Source: VRUE01 sp963753245
GTDB lineage: Bacteria > Actinomycetota > Thermoleophilia > Solirubrobacterales > 70-9
DNA: 64,000 nt
Assembly (NCBI GenBank): GCA_963753245.1
Contig: CAVWBK010000007.1
Location: 310,001 to 374,000, forward strand
Direction: 5' to 3'
The position numbers and the translations under genes were made by a program. The notes below the pieces were generated by a model that searched no databases, had not been told where the DNA came from, and worked only from the letters and a program-made list of their open reading frames with translations. This document shows positions 59,948 to 64,000 of this stretch, piece by piece; position 1 is the stretch's first letter; the number at the start of each line of letters is the position of its first letter.

Positions 59948-61078
59948 TCAGCCGCTGGTCACGTGGTCAGGACGCACGCCGAGGGTGACTTCGACTTCTT
60001 TTTCCTTGCCATCGCGGAGGATCGTCACGGTCACCTTTTCGCCGGGCTGCAGGGCCGCGATGTCGCGAGCTAGGTCTTCCGGGCGCAGGATTTTGTGGCC
60101 GTCGGCGGCGAGGATCACATCGCCCCCGGCCTTGTAGGGGAAGCCTTGGAAGTGGATCTTTTCATCGCCCCCCTTGAGGCCCGCCTTATCGGCCGGCCCA
60201 CCGGGGACGACATCGGCGATCAGGCCGCCATAATCGGTGGGGAGGCCCAATTTTTCCGCCAGCTGCGGGTAAAGCGGCTGGGTGCTGACCCCGATGTAGG
60301 CGTATTCGGCCTTGCCATTGGCGGCCAGTTGGGCGATCGAGCGCTTCACCGAGGAGATTGGGATCGCGAAGCCGACGCCGGAGTTGGAGCCGCTTTCGGT
60401 GTCGATCTGCTGGTTGATGCCGACCACTTCCGCGGCGGCGTTCAGCAGCGGGCCACCGGAGTTGCCGGGGTTGATCGAGGCGTCGGTCTGGATCGCACCC
60501 TCGATTTCGAATTCGGTCAGCGATTTGACCGAGCGATCGGTGGCCGAGATCACCCCGACCGAGAGCGAGTGCTGCTCGCCGAAGGGGCTGCCGATCGCCG
60601 CCACCGGCTGGCCCGGGACGAGGTCGTGGTCGCTGCCGAGCGCAAGCGGGTGCAGATGCAGACCTTCGGGTTTGACTTCGAGCAGGGCGACGTCGGCGAA
60701 GGGATCGAAGCCGAGCACTTTGGCGGCGACGACATTGCGATCGGGGAACTCGACGTAGACGGCTTTGGCCACCTTGCGAGGGCCGCTCGAGTCGTCGGTG
60801 ACGACGTGGGCGTTGGTGACCAGCCGGCCGTTGGTGTCGAGGACGATGCCTGAGCCCTCGGCGGCACCGTCTTCGAAAATTGAGCGGATCGTGACCACCC
60901 CGGGCGCGGCTTCGCGGTAAACCCGGGCGGCATCAAATCCCTCATTGGAGGTCTCGACCGCGACCTGGGGGCGCGGCGGGCTGACCGGCGCGCTTGCCAC
61001 GCTTTCACCCCCGCCGGAGCTACCGCAGCCGGCGAGCAGCGCCAGTGCCGCCAGTGCCAGGCTGAGGCGCGTCCTCAC
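59948..61078 (-). CDS. HtrA/DegP-type serine protease lipoprotein
   Basis: The 376-residue precursor has lipobox LLAGC (Cys18). The trypsin-like domain has H91 (VTNAHVVTD), D129 (DPFADVALLE) and S207 (NPGNSGGPLLN), and a C-terminal PDZ domain (LGLPTDYGGLIADVVPGGPA, DKAGLKGGDEKI). It is an envelope quality-control protease. The GTG start overlaps the histidine kinase stop by 4 nt (GTGA), so it is translationally coupled to the two-component system. Confidence 0.9.
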   Translation of the reverse strand: MRTRLSLALAALALLAGCGSSGGGESVASAPVSPPRPQVAVETSNEGFDAARVYREAAPGVVTIRSIFEDGAAEGSGIVLDTNGRLVTNAHVVTDDSSGPRKVAKAVYVEFPDRNVVAAKVLGFDPFADVALLEVKPEGLHLHPLALGSDHDLVPGQPVAAIGSPFGEQHSLSVGVISATDRSVKSLTEFEIEGAIQTDASINPGNSGGPLLNAAAEVVGINQQIDTESGSNSGVGFAIPISSVKRSIAQLAANGKAEYAYIGVSTQPLYPQLAEKLGLPTDYGGLIADVVPGGPADKAGLKGGDEKIHFQGFPYKAGGDVILAADGHKILRPEDLARDIAALQPGEKVTVTILRDGKEKEVEVTLGVRPDHVTSG

Positions 61079-62124
61079 GCGCCCGCCTCCAGCACCTGGG
61101 GGGGCGCGGCGGCCTGAACCTCAGCCGGCGGTAGATCGAGTGTGAAGGCAGTGAATCGTTTATTCGAGGTGATCGAGATCCGGCCGCGCATTCGCTGCGC
61201 GAGCTCGCGGGCGATCGCCAGGCCGAGCCCCGAACCGCCGCCGGTTTCAGCGGTGTAGAAGCGCTCGAATATCCGGCCCTGGACCCGTTGGGGGATTCCC
61301 GGTCCTTCATCGGAGACGGTCAGCTCCGCGCGGCGGTTGACGGAGTTGGCGGTCACGGTCACCTTGGTGCCCTCCGGGGTGTGGGTGAGTGCATTGTCGA
61401 GCAGGATACGGGTGATCTGGCGCACCCGCTCTGGGTCGGCGCGGGCGATCACCGGACGGCTCGGGCGGCGCAACTCCAATCGCGAGCCGTGCAGATCGGC
61501 ACGCGGTCCAAACTCACGGGCGACGTCGCGGGCCAGGGCGCTGAGATCGACCGACGCGGCCTGGACCACGATCGCCCCGGCGTCGAGCTGGGAGAGGTCG
61601 AGTAGATCGGTGGTCAGCTTGGTCAGGCGCTCGATCTGCTCGCGCATCGTGTGCACGAACTCGGCTCGCTCCTCAGGGCTTGGATCCTCATCCTCAAGCA
61701 GCTCGACGAAGCCGCCGAGGCTGAAGATCGGGGTGCGCAGCTCGTGGGAGGCATTGGCGACGAACTGCTTGCGAGCGCCGTCGAGCTCGGCCAGCCGGCG
61801 CTGCATTTCATTGAAGGTGCGCGCCAGGCGGCCGAGCTGTCCGGCGGAGTCGACCGGGATCCGAGAGCCAAAATCGCCGTCGGCGATTTTGCGGGCGGCG
61901 GCCTCGATCCGGTTCAGTCGCCGGGCCACCTGCTGGGCGCTGAAGTAGCCGATCACGAAGGCGACGGCGGCGGCGAACAGGCCGCCGATCACGATGTCGT
62001 GCTTGACGCCGACCTGGCCCTCAACCGTGACCACCCAGATGTAGATCGTCGCGGTGCTGGCCACGGCGATCGCCAGCGCCGTTCTGGTCAGCCTGCCGCT
62101 GAGCGCCGTGCGCAGGGTCCTCAT
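61075..62124 (-). CDS. Sensor histidine kinase
   Basis: The 349-residue kinase has two N-terminal helices with a short extracytoplasmic loop (VEGQVGVKHD), HAMP, HisKA with phosphorylated H127 in NASHELRTPIFS, and HATPase with DNALTHTPEG (N box), DEGPGIP and GSGLGLAIARE (G box). It is coupled to the OmpR-type regulator upstream (4-nt overlap) and to the HtrA gene downstream, so it probably senses envelope stress. Confidence 0.9.
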   Translation of the reverse strand: MRTLRTALSGRLTRTALAIAVASTATIYIWVVTVEGQVGVKHDIVIGGLFAAAVAFVIGYFSAQQVARRLNRIEAAARKIADGDFGSRIPVDSAGQLGRLARTFNEMQRRLAELDGARKQFVANASHELRTPIFSLGGFVELLEDEDPSPEERAEFVHTMREQIERLTKLTTDLLDLSQLDAGAIVVQAASVDLSALARDVAREFGPRADLHGSRLELRRPSRPVIARADPERVRQITRILLDNALTHTPEGTKVTVTANSVNRRAELTVSDEGPGIPQRVQGRIFERFYTAETGGGSGLGLAIARELAQRMRGRISITSNKRFTAFTLDLPPAEVQAAAPPQVLEAGA

Positions 62125-62816
62125 TCGTTGAAGCGGTAGCCGACCCCCCGGACCGTGAAGAGGAACTCGGGGTCTTTGGGCTCCTGCTCGAGCTTCTCCC
62201 TCAGGTGGCGGATGTGCACGTCGACCGTGCGCGGATCACGGTACTCAGAGTCACCCCAAACGTGCTCGAGCAAAGTCTCCCGGCTGAGCACCCGCCCTGG
62301 AGAGCGGGCCAGTGCTCCGAGGATCTCGAACTCGACATAGGTGAGGCGCGCCTCCTCCCCACGCAGCGTCACCAGCCGCCGCCCGAAGTCGATCTTCAGC
62401 TCGCCCCGCTCGATCGTCTCATCCTCGGGGGTGTTGCCGAGCATCCGCGAGCGGCGCAGCGCGGCCTTGACACGACTGCGGAACTCCCGCATCGAGAAGG
62501 GCTTGGTGATGTAGTCATCGGCGCCGACCTCAAGACCGGCGACCTTGTCGGTCTCGCTACCTTTCGCGGTCAGCATGATGATCGGGACCTGGCTGCGGGA
62601 GCGGAGCTGGCGGCAGACCTCGACACCGTCAAGTTTTGGCAGCATCAGGTCGAGGATGACCAGATCAAAACGCGCCTCATCGAAGCGCTCGAGGGCTTCG
62701 CTACCGTCGTGAGCGCCGGTCACGTGGTAGCCGTCCTTGCGCAGTGGGTAGCTGAGCAGGGTTTGGATCGACTGCTCGTCATCGACTAGGAGAATGCGGG
62801 CCGACCCATTGCTCAC
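62121..62816 (-). CDS. OmpR/PhoB-type response regulator
   Basis: The 231-residue regulator has a receiver domain with D56 (LVILDLMLPKLDG), T in IIMLTAKG and K in ITKPFSMRE. A winged-helix DNA-binding domain follows (TYVEFEILGALARSPGRVLS, RTVDVHIRHLREKL, FLFTVRGVGYRF). GTG 62816 with TACCCT 6 nt upstream is preferred over the longer frame. It is the first gene of the regulator-kinase-HtrA operon. Confidence 0.92.
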   Translation of the reverse strand: MSNGSARILLVDDEQSIQTLLSYPLRKDGYHVTGAHDGSEALERFDEARFDLVILDLMLPKLDGVEVCRQLRSRSQVPIIMLTAKGSETDKVAGLEVGADDYITKPFSMREFRSRVKAALRRSRMLGNTPEDETIERGELKIDFGRRLVTLRGEEARLTYVEFEILGALARSPGRVLSRETLLEHVWGDSEYRDPRTVDVHIRHLREKLEQEPKDPEFLFTVRGVGYRFNE

Positions 62817-62822
62817 AGGAGA

Positions 62823-62828
62823 AGGGTA
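62823..62828 (-). promoter_or_regulatory. -10 box, leaderless GTG 62816
   Basis: TACCCT on the reverse strand, 6 nt before GTG 62816. Confidence 0.35.
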
Positions 62829-62936
62829 ATCCCCCTGCACCGGCGGGCGGTGAAAGGCCGATTGGATGCCTCTTCGCCGCCCGCTTGGACAAATGTGCTA
62901 CTACCAAGTACTCAGGATCCAGCGCCGGCGGCCGAT

Positions 62937-63128
62937 ATGAGAGTCATGCAGTCAGAGCGACTGAAGAGTCTCGTCGAAAATGGCGACTACCGGCCCAAGC
63001 CCGCCCTGATCGCGGAGGCAATGTTGCGGCGCCGCGGGGTGCGCGAGCTGCTGGTCGAGGATCCCTCCTCGTTTAACAGAGGTGCTCGTATCCGCCGGGC
63101 TCCAGCACCCGGCCCCCGGGCAGCCTGA
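62937..63128 (+). CDS. Small FlgM-like protein
   Basis: A 63-residue ORF from ATG 62937 contains SERLKSLVENGDYRPKPALI and AEAMLRRRGVRELLVED, similar to the C-terminal anti-sigma-28 helix of FlgM and to small actinobacterial relatives. It lies divergent from the response regulator and overlaps the 3' end of thiL by 56 nt on the other strand, where its own C-terminus (RRAPAPGPRAA) turns low-complexity. No flagellar genes are nearby. Confidence 0.45.
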   Translation: MRVMQSERLKSLVENGDYRPKPALIAEAMLRRRGVRELLVEDPSSFNRGARIRRAPAPGPRAA

Positions 63129-64000
63129 TCTCGACTCCCGCGCCGCTCACCACCTCCCCGATCCTGCGCAGCGGAGTTTCGGCGCCCGTCGCCAGTGCCT
63201 CGATATTGAGCCCGGCGGCGGGGATCGCGGCGAGCAGCTCGTAGTCCTCGCCCCCGGACGCGGCGAGCTCCAGCGGGTCGCGCTGCAGCGCCGCGGCGAG
63301 GTCGCTGAGACCAGCGGCAAGTGGCAGCGACGCGGCCTCGATCCGCAGGCCGACGCCGCTGGCCTCGGCGAGGTGGCGGGCGTCTGCCCCGAGGCCGTCA
63401 CTGAGATCGATCATCGCCCTCGCGCCGCTCGCGGCGAGCGCCCGGCCGGCCGCCAGGCGCGGAACCGGTTCGAGCTGGCGCGCAAGCAGCGGGTCGATCT
63501 TAGCCTGGGGGAGTGCGGCGAGCCGATCGCCTTGCTCTGCGAGAGCGAGCAGGCCAGCGGCGGCCCCACCCAACTCGCCGGTGAGCAGGAGCTGATCGCC
63601 CGGGCGTGCTCCCGAGCGCCGGATCAGACGCTCGGGGGCCGGGGCGTGGCCGACGACCGTGATCGCCACGCTCAGCACCGCGCAGCGACTGAGGTCTCCG
63701 CCGGCCAGCGTCGTGCCGGTCGCAGCCGCCACCGCGGCGATCCCGTCGAGTAGCTCCAAGCAGCCCTCCTCGTCGAGGTCGGTGGGCACGCCGAGGAAGG
63801 TGTAGGCCTCCCCGGGCTCGGCCCCCATGGCGGCCAGATCAGAGAGCGCGGCGGCCAGGGCCTTGCCGCCGATCTGGCGCAGGCTCGCGCGCTCCCGGCT
63901 GAAGTGCACACCCTCGACCACCGCGTCGAGAGAGGTGGCGGTCGCTCCGCCCGGCACCGTGACGGCGGCATCGTCGCCCGAGCCAACCCTCAGCCGCGGC
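63073..64000 (-). CDS. thiL: Thiamine-monophosphate kinase, partial at right edge
   Basis: The C-terminal 309 residues are present; the N-terminus lies beyond 64000 (frame still open, reading VGSGDDAAVTVPGG at the edge). ThiL phosphorylates thiamine monophosphate to the active diphosphate. GSGDDAAV, TSLDAVVEGVHFSR, LAAMGAEPGEAYTFLGVP, TLAGGDLSRC, MIDLSDGLGADARHLA and ASGGEDYELLAAIP follow the family order. Confidence 0.93.
   Translation of the reverse strand, partial: PRLRVGSGDDAAVTVPGGATATSLDAVVEGVHFSRERASLRQIGGKALAAALSDLAAMGAEPGEAYTFLGVPTDLDEEGCLELLDGIAAVAAATGTTLAGGDLSRCAVLSVAITVVGHAPAPERLIRRSGARPGDQLLLTGELGGAAAGLLALAEQGDRLAALPQAKIDPLLARQLEPVPRLAAGRALAASGARAMIDLSDGLGADARHLAEASGVGLRIEAASLPLAAGLSDLAAALQRDPLELAASGGEDYELLAAIPAAGLNIEALATGAETPLRRIGEVVSGAGVEIRLPGGRVLEPGGYEHLC

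Noticed and set aside
1..64000. CRISPR array, rRNA operon, insertion sequence or prophage
   Set aside because: I looked for regularly spaced repeats, rRNA-like conserved stretches, transposase or integrase motifs and found none.

Overview
The window is GC-rich, with divergent, tightly packed operons, and looks like chromosome from a high-GC actinobacterium. The class Thermoleophilia (Solirubrobacterales-like) fits best. Supporting signs are exported NHL/fibronectin-III proteins, RPSPA-type single-pass exported proteins, a TreT-like plus OtsA trehalose pair, an NhaA-DsbA fusion, many GTG starts and many genes that look leaderless. This placement rests on gene content, not on a marker gene.

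Layout, left to right. 1-5.0 kb holds two decayed genes for large exported beta-propeller/FN3 proteins. 5.2-9.4 kb is an island of four TetR-type regulators (two with doubled TetR domains, one frameshifted) with no obvious target enzyme; a recurring TGTCAA-N5-GTAC element lies at their promoters. 9.5-22.2 kb is mainly housekeeping: fumC, two aldehyde dehydrogenases, ychF, a PAP2 phosphatase, a BtrH-like protein, a Nei/Fpg glycosylase, methylmalonyl-CoA epimerase, a DUF1385 protein and rarA. 22.2-23.2 kb has two small secreted proteins. 23.3-30.3 kb is one long run, ccmA-ccmB-ccmC-ccmD-like-hemA-hemC-cobA/hemD-birA, joining heme export for cytochrome c maturation to early tetrapyrrole synthesis. 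30.4-38.8 kb has a helicase with an unusual acidic insert, a thioredoxin-like lipoprotein, NfeD plus slipin plus a GalT-like gene, and a divergent ArsR/MFS pair. 38.8-41.2 kb is a patch of remnants: tRNA-Arg(CCT), a 5'-degenerate tRNA-Ala-like copy, broken ORFs and an internally deleted rhodanese. 41.2-44.6 kb encodes a metallo-beta-lactamase-fold hydrolase, a PlsC-like acyltransferase and NhaA-DsbA.

44.7-48.1 kb is a five-gene, one-direction operon made only of uncharacterised exported proteins, two of them paralogues. It is the best candidate here for an undescribed system. 48.3-51.9 kb holds yceH, pyrE, an epimerase, a membrane protein and an L,D-transpeptidase. 51.9-57.1 kb has an NHL-propeller/CPBP-protease fusion, divergent from a run of mini-MscS, PBP1A and a GT-C mannosyltransferase-like gene. 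57.2-59.9 kb is trehalose synthesis (otsA, treT-like). 59.9-62.8 kb is a two-component system with an HtrA lipoprotein. The window ends in a small FlgM-like ORF and a partial thiL.

A theme across the window is a TANNNT-like -10 hexamer 6-8 nt before the start codon with no Shine-Dalgarno sequence, seen at more than a dozen genes. This suggests widespread leaderless transcription and moves several start codons.
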